A stretch of DNA of 64,000 bases from Trema orientale. Lineage: Eukaryota; Streptophyta; Magnoliopsida; Rosales; Cannabaceae. The notes under the pieces were generated by a model. It was not told the origin of the DNA and did not search any database. It worked only from the letters and a program-made list of their open reading frames with translations. The stretch is from the NCBI GenBank assembly GCA_002914845.1, contig JXTC01000076.1:857070-921069 (forward strand), read 5' to 3'. Shown here one piece after another: positions 50,281 through 61,677 of this stretch (position 1 is its first letter; every line of letters starts with the position of its first letter). The position numbers were made by a program, and so were the translations under genes.

Positions 50281-50549
50281 GGAGAAAAGGACATATGTAG
50301 GACTAGTTTGGGCCAAAATGATTTCTTTGTGTATTTTTTTAAAAGTAGTATTTTTAGTTGTTAAGAACATCTTGACCTATGGTCAAAAATTTTTTGACTA
50401 TAAAAAATTCCTAAATAATGGGTTCTTTCATGGTCAAGAAGCTCTTGACCAATGGTCAAGAAGTTCTTGACACTCTTAAAAATGTCTTAGAAAATGCACG
50501 AAAAATTCATTTTGGCCCAAATTAGTCTTATTCATGTCATTAATTTCCT
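50281..50549. mobile_element. MITE family 2, copy C
   Basis: The left end GTAGGACTAGTTTGGGCCAA matches, inverted, the right-end stretch that reads AGACTAATTTGGGCCAAAAT on the minus strand. The outermost right end on the minus strand, AGGAAATTAATGACATGAAT, matches the termini of the elements at 9155 and 9466. The centre carries repeated GGTCAAGAA and TTCTTGACC blocks that pair with each other. Confidence 0.6.
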
Positions 50550-52136
50550 CGTAGAAATGGGCTAGAAGTGCTTTCTGAGTTTTTTTTTTTTAGCTACCAT
50601 AATTAGTTATTTTGAGAAAAAAGAAGTTACAATGTACAATTCTATTTTGACTCGAAAGTTTTACTCTTATTTATCTCATATTTATCACACTACTATTTAA
50701 ATAAAAACTTAATTGATTAACAGTACGTACCTTAGGCACACACCATTAATACTATTATATATATCTATAATCTATAACAACTATAGAAACATGGATGTGC
50801 CTAGATAGTCAAGCGTGTCCTCCACCTTCTTGCTTATTTTTTTCTTATTTATTTTTTCAATTTGATTGTTGATAACGACTTAGTTTTCTTTTATTTACCT
50901 TTGTATGCTTCTTTTACTTTATTATTACTTAACATATCAATATGGCAATATAGTTATAGCTATTATTAAGCTTATATCACACTTGTCTTTACTTTTTAGA
51001 AATGTCTTACACGAGTTTTTCTTGCTTACTGATTTAGAGAATTGTTGGTCGGCTATTCTATATGGATACATATTATTAAATGCAAATGGAGACATCCAGT
51101 GATACAAATGTTTACAAATAATGTCAGTTTCAATTTACATCATATATCATGATACGTAGTAACATCAGTTTAATTTTGCATTTGAAGAAAATTCAAAATA
51201 TATTATTGTTTAAAAACAATTTTATCAAAAAATTAGTTTTTTTTTTTTTTTGACAACGGGATGAGCACGTACCCAGTAGCATATATATATATATATATTC
51301 ATAATGCATGCATGCATGTAAGGATGTATATATGTACGGGTGAGTGGATATTTCTAATGGCAAGAAATAAGATGGGCTCCTGGATTGAAGTTGTATTGAT
51401 GTGCGTTCTTTATGACTTGACAGTGGAGAGAAAAGAATTTGGGCTCGTAAAACAATATTGGGAAAAGTAATTAATTAATTAGTTGATATGGATAAATTTA
51501 AGGGGAGAGATTTCGTAAGGAAAAGAGATAAAAATAAGTAGAATAAGTTTCTTCTTAATGATGTGAGATGGGAATTGGATAGTAACAGGTATTTGTAATA
51601 AGTGAAAATTATTAATTAAGTCTCATTTCAATTAAAAAAAAATAGAATAAGTTTCTATTGATGTGTTTGAATCATGATTGCAAGAAACAACCTGTATATA
51701 TAGGCATATATTCCCAATGGTGACATGGGTAAAAATGAGCTTAAGAGCTTGTGCGATTGACGCATATAGTTGATAGGTGTCATCTTGTAAGACAAGAAAT
51801 TTGGTGAATTAACACCTAACTAGGAGGACGAGGTCCAATAAAAGCTCAACACATGGCCTTGTAGTATTATGATACGTGGTGGTTGTAATGTGTACAAGCA
51901 TTTTGATGATATAATAGGAACTTGACAATTTTTCAATAAAGAATTGACACTTGACTCCAGATGCCGTAGTCCCTTTTTCTCTATTATAATTTTAATACAT
52001 CGCATGTTTTTTATTGACTATATATCTGTGACGTTATTTTGTGACTTAATATTTTAGTTAATGATCAACTATAAAAATTTTATCACATCCCAAAACAAAG
52101 TTAATTATGAGATATTATATATATTGTAGATACTTT

Positions 52137-52176
<40 letters not shown>

Positions 52177-52677
52177 AAACACAAATAGAGTCTTCTAATC
52201 CAAACAGCAAAGTCCAAAGGAAGATTGTTTCCTTGAAGACAATATAAAGAAGTTCGTGGGAAATTTAGTGCGTTTATAGGTTCTCTCTCTATTGTTTATA
52301 TGATATTACAAGTCAAGATTCTAGCTTTTTGTAAAGATGAATACTTTTGATAGAAATATATATATATATTTCAATCCAATTAATTAATGTCTTTTTAATT
52401 TTTATATTAAGAACATTAATCTAGTTTAGGGTAATTCCCTTTAGTGTTCTTCAAAACAAAAGAATAGGAAATAATTTAAAGGAACTCATTCAAAAGACGT
52501 GGCCACCTCTTATAGGCTGGACGGGAAACGGGACAGATATATTGGAGAGAGGATCCAAGCCATTACTTTTATGTATCACTCAGAATTAGCACAAGACAAA
52601 AGAGTGAGGCCAACTGGTCCCATGCATAATGTCACATATATACACTCTTAGAATATACTAAATAAAGTAAGAAACCT
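50550..52677. other. Spacer 3' of the SDE3-like gene
   Basis: No supported gene. A 33-base poly-A run at 52142-52174 and TA tracts near 51278 and 52360 are present. The poly-A run has no LINE or SINE body that I can recognise in front of it. Confidence 0.5.
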
Positions 52678-55600
52678 TCAATCCCATCCTGCAGGTAAGC
52701 TTGCATCATAAATGTCTTCATTTGAGTTGATCAACTCTGTGACGAAACTTGGGTTGAGGCTTTCCCATGGCCAGCAGTAGTAATCGCAATACAATCTCTC
52801 GAAATATGAAGTCTTCAATCCGTATCTTCTAGCAATGTCAGAGCGGACAAAGAGTGGGGATTTCCCAGGTTCACCACTAACAACGACAATCGTTTCACTA
52901 TCTACAAAGTTTGCCAAAGGCACCATGGATTCCGGTTCAGTGGCAAACGACGCATCCACCATAAAAATGTGGCTAAAATGGCCTCTCGGAAGCCCTTCAT
53001 TTTGCATGCGAAAGCTACTCATAAAAGTAGAGAAGATCACTCTAACACAAGTGAGTTCCTCGTACGATGGACACGAGAAGCACTGATTCTCCTCCATGTA
53101 GTGACACGAGGGAAGTATGTCATCCGGAACCTCTTCTATCTCGCGAAACGCGGCGTTCGCTCGAAACATGTCGGATTCTGGAATCACTTCCATCAAACCT
53201 CTCATCAAAACATCACAAGCACTGTTGTACGGCGCGCAGATAAGGATTCTAGAATCCGGGGAGGCTTCGTATATTTGGATCACTGCTTCTTGGATGACAA
53301 CTCCGGTTATCGATGGTTTCGCTACGTAAGAGCAAGATTTTGCTTCTGAGACACATCTGGGGCCGGAGAGAAGGTAAGGCGGCGAGCCTGGCTGGATGCT
53401 TAGAATCTGATGGACGGCAGTTGCCATGTCCTGATCGAGATGAGTATGATAGTTTGACATGATCGTAGCTGGCTTGTGGGGACTTCCATTCTGGGATGTG
53501 AACACAGAGTCGGGAAAGACGAAATTTCGGAATGAAGAGTCTGATAGATCGTTAATAGCTTGGTGGGATCTTTTCAAACAGACCCGGTTAAATGAGAAAC
53601 TAATATCGTATCTGCGAGCTGGGTAATGTTGGTAGTGGAACTCATCTTCAAACTCAACTAGTACAAGATTACTCTTCACCACTCGATAGAGATAGCCCTT
53701 CATAATTCAAGTATGACAACATGGAATTAGTACATTCTCTTGTTATGTAAATTTATTTGACTATTACTATATTTATCCAGACATATAATTAATTAAGTAG
53801 CTTATACAGATTCTTGCAGGTCATTGTTAGTCACAACTTGGCTTTATTAAATGATTGAGCAAGCACCAAGCGCTAGATAAAATAAAATTTTAATCCAAAT
53901 AATAAGAAAATTGGAAAAAAAAAAAGTTGGATATACACTTGCGAATACATAGAAACTAATATGAAAAGTGTAATCTTGAAACTACATTTTGGTATTGTAC
54001 CCAAAAAATATAAAATATGGCTTGTATATGTTCTTAGATTCGTCAGTACTCTCCCCATGTACAATTTAAACGTTAGTGATATGATATTAGCTTTCTTTCT
54101 TGGGTTGTACCACTCTTCATAAGACTATATATATAGCGCAAAAGAATGAGTGGAATTAAAGACAAGGTTAAGGAAAATGGAATTTTTTGGCTACAATTTG
54201 AAATCTACCAAATTAAATGTATATTGTGTTGCATTAGTTACATTGACTTACCGTTATTCTATTTAGATGTATATGCATGATAGCCTTGTCGTTACTAGCA
54301 GTAGTGCATGTTTCTGCTGAACCATGAGATTTGTTTAATATCTTGTCATATTTGAGAGGATTTTGACCCTAAAAAGATTTGACGTGCATTTATCTATATG
54401 CATTATATATCATTAGTCATACCCAGTACTTTATAAAATTGGCCATTGTCATATAAAGAGAAGAACGACAAATATATTTGACTAAACCTACACAAGTTTT
54501 GGAAAATCAGAATCTACCTATGTGGAGATCTAATAAGCAACATACTTATCGAATATCATAGTGTTTTGATTGGTCCACTTGTATGAAGTTAGTTATTTCG
54601 TTTAAGTCAGTTTTGCTAGTTAGAAACAGTTAGTTACTTCTGCACATATGATCTTGGACTCAAAAAAGGCATATATATATCTGAGTCATTTGAATATGAC
54701 TAATCTACTAGTATAGTTTCCGGTATTGTGTACGAGTAAAAGGTTAAGAAAGTCCCTGTCGGTTTCTCGGGAAAAACTCTTGTGAGGTTTGTAAGGGGAA
54801 ACGTGTTGACAGTCTTGATTTTTTTCATAGTGGATTGATGGGCTACACCGGCAACTGGTCGTAGACTACGTCCAATTGAACCAGTATAAACTCCATGTCA
54901 TTATTGTTATGTTCTATAGGAATGAGTGTTTGATGGTTTTGGGTTTGAGCTTGAATCACTACATGTCTGGCATGCTAATATATACAAGTTGAACAAGGAA
55001 GTAATAAACTTGCGAAATTGAAAAGGATTAATTACCTGAAATGGTTCAACCTGGCTACCTGAAGGTCGTGCAAAGACCAAATCCCTTGACAAAAGAAAAG
55101 GTCGTTCGTACGGCTCCAAATGATCAATTTTAAATGCCAAAAAGACTTTCTCATCCGTTTCTTCATCAATATTTTCACTATGCCTGTCCCATCTCTTATG
55201 AATTGCTGCATCATGCAATTCCAAGGTGACATCCTCCAGTTCAAAATCGCTCCATTTCTGATTCCATTGACAGATGAACAATAATTACTCATTTTGTTAT
55301 ATATAGGAATAAAAGAAAAAATTGGTAAGTGGACATTGTGATATAGATAGGCAATAGGCCAAATCACACAGGGAGAATGGTAGAGTGCTTGAGTTGGGTC
55401 TGCTCTGATACAAAATTAATGTAAAACTACTTGTCTTTAGATAAAAGTGTCAACCCGAATTCTTAATCTCTTGTTTAAATTCAAAGCACAACACCAACGT
55501 AGGTGATTTAGGGCATACCCAAACTTGCAATTTCATATTTTTTTCATCCAAAGAATATTTTTCTCTCGAAAAAAGAAAACTTGAAAATGGTTAACCTTTC

Positions 55601-57027
55601 AACTATTCCTTTCATACCAACTTAAATATTTAAAAGACTTTTAGTAAATGACCCACTTTTAAGAAATATTTGCTCATTATGACCTAGCTACTTTTAAAAA
55701 TAATCATTTAATTAAATTATAACTCGATCACACTCATTATGCTCTGCACCTTTGCTAGACCATTAGAAAGTCTATTTTACTGAAAATCAGGTTAATATAA
55801 TCGTCAAGTTTCCACAATCTCTCTGTGAGTTTGAATATATATATATATAAGTTGTCAATTCAACAGTTATTTTTATTTCTTTTTAACCTACGTATAGGTA
55901 TTTTTTTTAGTCGTTGGATCATCATCTAATGATGATTTAACGCTGTAATGATGTGCATGAAAAGACGTACATCATTAATGCTATTTTTCTTACTTTTTAA
56001 TATAAAAAATATACATGATAAATTTTAATTGGCGAAAACAATATTTATATATAGGAAAAAAAAATACCTATTGGTGCCTATATATATATGGAAAAAAATA
56101 CCTCTTGGATTAGCAACCTATATATATATAAATATAGAACACATATGCTAGGCATCAATGTACCTCATGATAGTACTCTTCAGCATATAACAAAGCAGCA
56201 AAGTAATCCTTGTATGTGAAGCGAGTCAAAGGCATCTTGAGAACTTCAGGAACAATGTCTCTCTCGATCAAATCCCTGACATCCTCAGGAATCAAATATA
56301 ATGGTAAGGAACCATTTTCAAGCCATAAATAATTCTCCTTACTGCCATGTTGAATATTTATGTCATCGTCTGCGGTACTGACTTTAGACAAAGTAGGCTT
56401 AGAGTTTGGAGGAAGTTTATTACTCTTGGGAGAAGCAGAAGGGTTTAGTCCAGAGGGAGTTGAAGGTGGCCGTTTAGATGGCCTCTCTTCTTGTTGCTCT
56501 CTCTTATTTGTGACGATTTCGGAAAAAGTAGGCTTACGGCCTGTTGGAGAGATCTTCGGGGAACCAGTAGAGGAAGATTTGGATGAAAAACTATTAGCAC
56601 TTTTGAGTGTTGATGTAGAATATGGATATTCACTTGCTTTTGGATCATGATCACTTTCTTTCTTCCGTATTTCTGGTCCAGGAAAATTTGGATAATGCTC
56701 GAAGTATCTTGGAACTGAAGTTGGAAAATGTGATTTGTCTTCATCTTGGTGATGAATGTTGTCATTAGAAGAAACTGAGCTCATCTTACCAACACTACTT
56801 TTTTCGGAATCACTTCCCTGAAATTGGTTTGACCATTGTTTGACTCGTTCAGGATAAGTATCATGATGAAGATCTTGGTGACGAGTTTCAGAGGGTTTTG
56901 ATGTTGGTCTAATATTATTACGTTCTCTTTCGTGATCTCCCCGGCCATCCTCATCCTGGCTGCTGAAATAGTAACGGTACAAACCACCAGCCAACGCGGC
57001 CGCTGCGAGCACGGCAAACATCCCCAT
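52678..57027 (-). CDS. SDE3/MOV10-derived helicase-like protein lacking ATPase motifs
   Basis: Three coding exons on the minus strand, all phase 0: 57027-56164, 55257-55036 and 53697-52678, with donors GAG/GTACAT and CAG/GTAATT and acceptors CAG/AAATGG and AAG/GGCTAT. The product is 701 residues. Residues 3-20 are hydrophobic (FAVLAAAALAGGL), then a Ser/Pro-rich charged stretch runs to about 235. After that come SLPLYLIPEDVRDLIERDIV, KDYFAALLYAEEYYHE, WSDFELEDVTLELHDAAIH, RPFLLSRDLVFARPSG, YRVVKSNLVLVEFEDEFHYQ and FNRVCLKRSHQAI, which match the region before the helicase core of SDE3. Motif Ia (ILICAPYNSACDVL) is kept. Walker A is replaced (GPRCVSEAK, residue 474 on), motif II is VDAS (609-612) instead of DEAG, and motif III is SGEPGKS (636-642) instead of GDPxQL. 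The second RecA domain is absent. The start at 57027 has A at -3 and G at +4; an out-of-frame ATG lies 8 bases upstream. SDE3 itself acts in RNA silencing; an ATP-independent role here is inference. Confidence 0.85.
55886..56085 (-). mobile_element. MITE family 1, copy C, in intron 1 of the SDE3-like gene
   Basis: Reverse-orientation copy of 36918-37130, with CGTTGGATCATCATCTAATG, ATGCATGAAAAGACGT-like and AATGCTATTTTTCTTAC blocks, and ends that read GGTATTTTTT outward. It starts about 80 bases downstream of the exon 1 donor. Confidence 0.65.
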
Positions 57028-57056
57028 CGTTGCATGCGAACTACTAACAGAAATCC

Positions 57057-58277
57057 CTGAGGAAACCCAAAAGCAATGAGAATGACCGTTATTTATTTAT
57101 TTTCTTTTTAATTCGGTGTCTGACAACTATTTTTCGTCCGTAAATGTATGTTTCTATCAAATGAAAAATGAAATAAAATTTGCTTTTGTACGTAATAATT
57201 GTTCACGTAGCAAGAATATAAATATAGCAATTCTCTTTTCTTACCATGCGTGTATTGTTTTTTTTTTTTTTTTTTGGTGATTATATATGTGTTATGGATG
57301 ATATTTAGAACAAGTTGAAAGTAAGCTATCATAACAGGTTAGTTTTACTTATTTCTACTCTAATTCAAATTCATAAAGGAAACTAAATTACTTTCATTTT
57401 GATTATAATTTAGGTTTTCAGAAATTTTTTTAAATACTTGTGGAGTGGAATAAAAAAATTGCATTTAGCTTTATGGGTAACACTAATATTTTGTTTTCTC
57501 TTCATACTCTGACTTAATATTTATTACATGAATAAAAAAATTTTGGAATTTAATTCGAGTCACTTCTTTTACATAAGTTTGGGACGTGAATTTGTCACCT
57601 TTTAATTTTAAAAAATTACCTATAATATAAATTATTTATCAAATTTCTCACAGTTTTTATTAATATTTCTATTTTAATTTCGCTTAACATGAATTTAAAA
57701 AGTTCTTATAGATTTATTGTTGGTAGGATCATGAGTTTGTTATCTTTAATTAAACCTTAAAAAAAGTTCGTTTCTTTATTTAAGCTTTTAAAAAAAGTTT
57801 GTTACTTTTTATATTAAATTTGTTTTATTGTGAACTAATATTATAGGAATTAAAGTTAAGGGGAATTATCTCTTCAACACAAATTAACGAGAGTTAGAAT
57901 ATTAAGAGTACATTAATTGAATAGGATTTAAAATTAAAGTGAAAAGTAGACAATAAAAATGTTCATTTTAGCAAGTTGCCCACCATTAATAATATTAAAC
58001 ATTTAAACAAATATAAAATACCATAATTTTTCTTTTTTACAATTATTTATCTCATTCTAACTGCAAGATCATCTAAAATCAAATGATTGAAAAAACGCTA
58101 TGGCTCATTTGAGATAACTCTTATTTCTTGAAGTGAGAGTATTAAAAGATCTTCCTATAAAAGATTGTGGATTCATGCTTTTTTTAAAAGATCTTCTTTA
58201 AAATCCATTCAAACACTCTTAAAAAAATCTTTTTTAAGCTGTAAACGATCTTTGAAAGTTATGCCAAACACAGACCC

Positions 58278-58340
<63 letters not shown>

Positions 58341-58716
58341 GTTTNATATTTATATGTTTACACGTAAAGTATGTATATGTGTTTGTATATTTATGTATAT
58401 TTGTTTGTAGGCACGTATAGTTGTAAGGATTTTTTATTCATACAACTTTTTTTATATACATTTTGATAACTTTTTTTTTTGAAAAATACAGGGCATTTTA
58501 TAATTTTATGAACAAATTAGATTAAAAATATTAAAGCAATTCTTGCTGTATCTATGCCTTTTGCTTATGAAAAATATTTAAAAAGTCAACAATGTTTTAG
58601 AAAACATGATAATGATTTGCAGTATTTCCAAGTATGGGGTGATCACTGCATGTATAAAAAATTTATAAATAAAAATAAACTAGAAACATTGCTGAAGAAA
58701 AGTCTCAATTCTTACC
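57057..58716 (-). other. Probable 5' UTR intron of the SDE3-like gene
   Basis: On the minus strand a strong donor, TTATCAG/GTAAGAATT, lies at 58716/58715 and a strong acceptor, GGTTTCCTCAG/GGATTT, at 57057/57056, 29 bases before the coding start. Together they suggest a leader exon upstream of 58716 spliced to the first coding exon. The intron holds a TA microsatellite and an N base. Splicing is inferred from the sites alone. Confidence 0.55.
58282..58330. repeat. TA microsatellite
   Basis: About 24 TA dinucleotides, followed by a short ATTTATATGTTT repeat containing an N at 58345. Its length in the assembly is unreliable. Confidence 0.9.
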
Positions 58717-59613
58717 TGATAACTGGCTGACTCGGACTGGTAGCTGGAGAAAGTAGTAGTTTCCAACAGACCTAGATCAGAAAGAGTACTAGTGGCGAAT
58801 AATAATTATTACAAAAAAGGGGTTAGTAGTAGTGAATAATTCTAAGATTTTCACGTGGAATTATGGGAAAACTAACCAGGGAATTAAAGTTTGGTGATCT
58901 TCCTTTGATAATTTGATTGATCACAGGCTCAACTCAACGAACTATTCTGATGACTGGATCGATCGCTTAACTACTTTCTTTGTCAATCTCATCTCCTTCT
59001 TTTTCCTAGTAACCAAACTTGTTTTTTTTTTTTTTTTTCTTTGTTCTTTTCAACCACGGACCAGAGAAGTTAAAGTTGAGAAACGTAGTGAATCTTCACA
59101 TTAGTAGTGAAGGATGATGTATAACTGGCTTTAATTATTATTTTTTTTTAAAAAAGTGATAGATTAGGTAAAGAAAGGGACCCATTCTATCACTTAGGAT
59201 TCTCATTATATTCTTTTCTTTTTTCTTTTTCTTCCAACTTTTTTTTCTACAATTTTTCTTTTAAGTTTTAATTTCCCCAACTTTTAATTCCGTAACACTG
59301 CTACGTTAGCCCGTCGTCTAAACCCATGAGCACCCCAAGTGTAGTGATGATCATTTTACAAAACCAAAAAAAAATATGGAGCTATGCAGTCGCTCACCTT
59401 CTTAATCGCGAGCTCCAACTTGGAAAAGGACTCGGGTTCAAAATAAGGAGACCCAACTCCTAAATACCATTTTTAATCTTTTTCTTCCGTTTTAATAGGT
59501 TGCGAAGAGTAATTTATTTAATGGGGACGTTGTAGTTTTCTTTACTGCATTAAAAAGCAAAATACAGCCGAAAAGCAAAGAGGATAAAATAAAGATAAGC
59601 ACAATGAAATAAA
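58717..59613 (-). promoter_or_regulatory. Leader exon and promoter region of the SDE3-like gene
   Basis: Sequence upstream of the putative 5' UTR donor. It should contain the leader exon and promoter. A TATA-like AGTTATACATC (minus strand) occurs near 59117 and pyrimidine/purine tracts near 59020 and 59220. The transcription start cannot be set. The rest appears to be plain intergenic DNA. Confidence 0.35.
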
Positions 59614-60703
59614 GAAAACCTAGGAGAATCAAAACTCATAAGCAACAATACTCCCTAAAAGTAAAATTAGAAACAAAAAAAAAAAAAAGAGAACCAAAAC
59701 CCAACCAAACAAAAAGTAAAAATGAGAACCAAAACCCAACCAAAGTCCAAATTTTTTGGGCCCAAGGCGGAAGAACAAGAGACAGGGGAGGGAGGGATTT
59801 GGATATATATCCTGAGTGTAGCTCTTGATTTGTTATATGGCCACCAATACCCCTTTTGGTCAGTGATCACATGAGCTATTTGTGTGTTTAAACGGCAAAT
59901 AAACACACAAAAATTAGACGGTAAACGGGTGAAGGGATTAACGTGCTAGTAAATTAAGAGTTTGAGAACTAATTAAAAGCTATAAAAAAATAAAAGGGTC
60001 TGTGGCATCATGCATGGTCTCTAAATTTTTTATACGTACAGTGACTATTTAATCCTGAACGAAAAGTATCTGAATTAATTAATTAGTGACAATAAAATCT
60101 TTTTTAGATAAAATTGAGCACCCAGGTGATATTGAGCCTATATAAAAATACGAAATTATATTTCCACATAATCGGAAGAATGCTTCGGTTGATATATAAT
60201 CTGACAGTGCCAAAACGGAACCTTTCTATGACACAAGTGCTGCAAAACCACGCTAGATGCTGGCACCGTTGGATTGATATTCCAAAGGTTTAATAAACGA
60301 ATATTTTTGTAAGATTTCGCTTTATTAACCTCGTATAATAAGCGGTGATCCAAACAAATTAAGCACCTTCCACGTAGATATATATGTTATCTTTTTCTGC
60401 TTTGTCTTACTATTATTTTTTCTTTTTCTTTTTCCCTTTTTCTTCACCTTAGGCATTGCTTTTTCTTTTTTCTTTTTCTTTTTTATATTTACATGCTCTT
60501 TTTAATGTGGCTGTCCATGTAAGTATGTTTACTTTTTTTCTTGGGGTCTAATCAAAGATTAGAATATTTAGTTTAAAAAAAAAGTAAAATGTTAACTCAA
60601 ACTAACGGTGGACCCAAGATAACTTTGTATAGTGGATCAGAACGATTATTTTTTTAAAATTAATAATTACACCAGAAAATATCTAAAATTTCATGACAAT
60701 AAT
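59614..60703. repeat. Direct duplication, copy A
   Basis: Homologous in the same orientation to 61678-62610. Shared landmarks are CTAGGAGAATCAAA, GACAGGGGAGGGAGGGATTT, CCCCTTTTGG.CAGTGATCA, GTGTGTTTAAACGGCAAA, GAAGAATGCTTCGGTTGATA, GCTGCAAAACCACGCTAGAT and ACTCAAACTAACGGTGGA. It has no coding signature and is interrupted at its right end by a hAT MITE. Confidence 0.85.
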
Positions 60704-61289
60704 TAGGGATGGTAATATAACCCAAAGGTTACGGATATCTGTGGTTATTCAATCCGAACTGAGAGGTAAAAAACTGTTCAAGCGAAGAAAATGATCGGAG
60801 CAGGCAATAACTACACTGTTAATATGGGAGTATGGTAGGTGGACAGTATTAGCATAATCTGCACTGTACCCACCCTCGATATATATATATATATATATTT
60901 AAATAAAAAAATTATTATACATATATATATATGTATTTAATTTTACACTATTTATATTCTTTTATCTTTGGTAAAATAATGAGTTTGGAGAGTTATATAT
61001 ACTTATATATTAAAATTTTAGAGTTTGAAAATTATTAGTATATTGTTTTGTTTAATATTTGTTAATTATGAAAAAGATTTAGTATTTTAATTTTAATTTT
61101 TTTAATATTTTATTATTATCAATGGGTAATGAGTAACTATGGTTTTTTCCATTATCTATTAGTTAATACCTGCATCATCTCCGTATCTAAAATAATGATT
61201 AATGAGGTAGATATAATATTATAATTAATTTTTGAAAATGAGGATGGTAATTAAAAAATTATCCCCGATCCGCCCAGTTGACATTCTTA
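60704..61289. mobile_element. Non-autonomous hAT-like element
   Basis: The left end is TAGGGATGGTAATATAACCC. The right end on the minus strand is TAAGAATGTCAACTGGGCGG, a weak inverted match. The flanks ACAATAAT (60696-60703) and ATAATAAT (61290-61297) match at seven of eight positions, a likely target duplication. The interior contains ATGGGTAATGAGTAAC and ATCCGCCC-type motifs common to these elements. Confidence 0.6.
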
Positions 61290-61304
61290 ATAATAATAAA
61301 AGGT

Positions 61305-61670
61305 CACTACAGGAAATAGAATTTTTCTCGATGGATTGACTATAAAGCATCAGGGAAAGAGCCCAATGCTGACGGGGCTAACAACGGATGCATCAGGAAA
61401 ATATTACTAACAAATTCTGAGGTGTAGGAAGCTTTTCGATGGTCTAGGCATCAGCATAGAATTGGCACATAAAATTAGGCGCATAATTATGCTTGTTTGA
61501 CTTTGCGTCGGAAAAAGAACGGACCGAAAAAAAAGTTTTGAGGAAATATTTCCGCAAAAACTTTTTGGGCGCCTAATTATTTCAAATATTTTTTTAAAAC
61601 CTAATCATTTCAAATATTTTGTTAAAAGTGTTGTTGCTGACACGTTTAAGCATCTAAGCTTCGGCCTTCG
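61305..61670 (+). mobile_element. CACTA (En/Spm-like) terminal fragment
   Basis: Starts CACTACAGGAAATAG, close to the CACTACAAGAAA terminus of the superfamily. It is followed by GATGGATT, GACGGGGCTAACAACGGATG and TCGATGGTCTAGGCATC, which look like the short subterminal repeats of such elements. No opposite terminus or transposase is present, so it is a fragment. Confidence 0.6.
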
Positions 61671-61677
61671 GCATATA

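Noticed and set aside
52142-52174. Poly-A run as the tail of a LINE, SINE or processed gene copy
   Set aside because: No element body, target duplication or coding trace precedes it on either strand.
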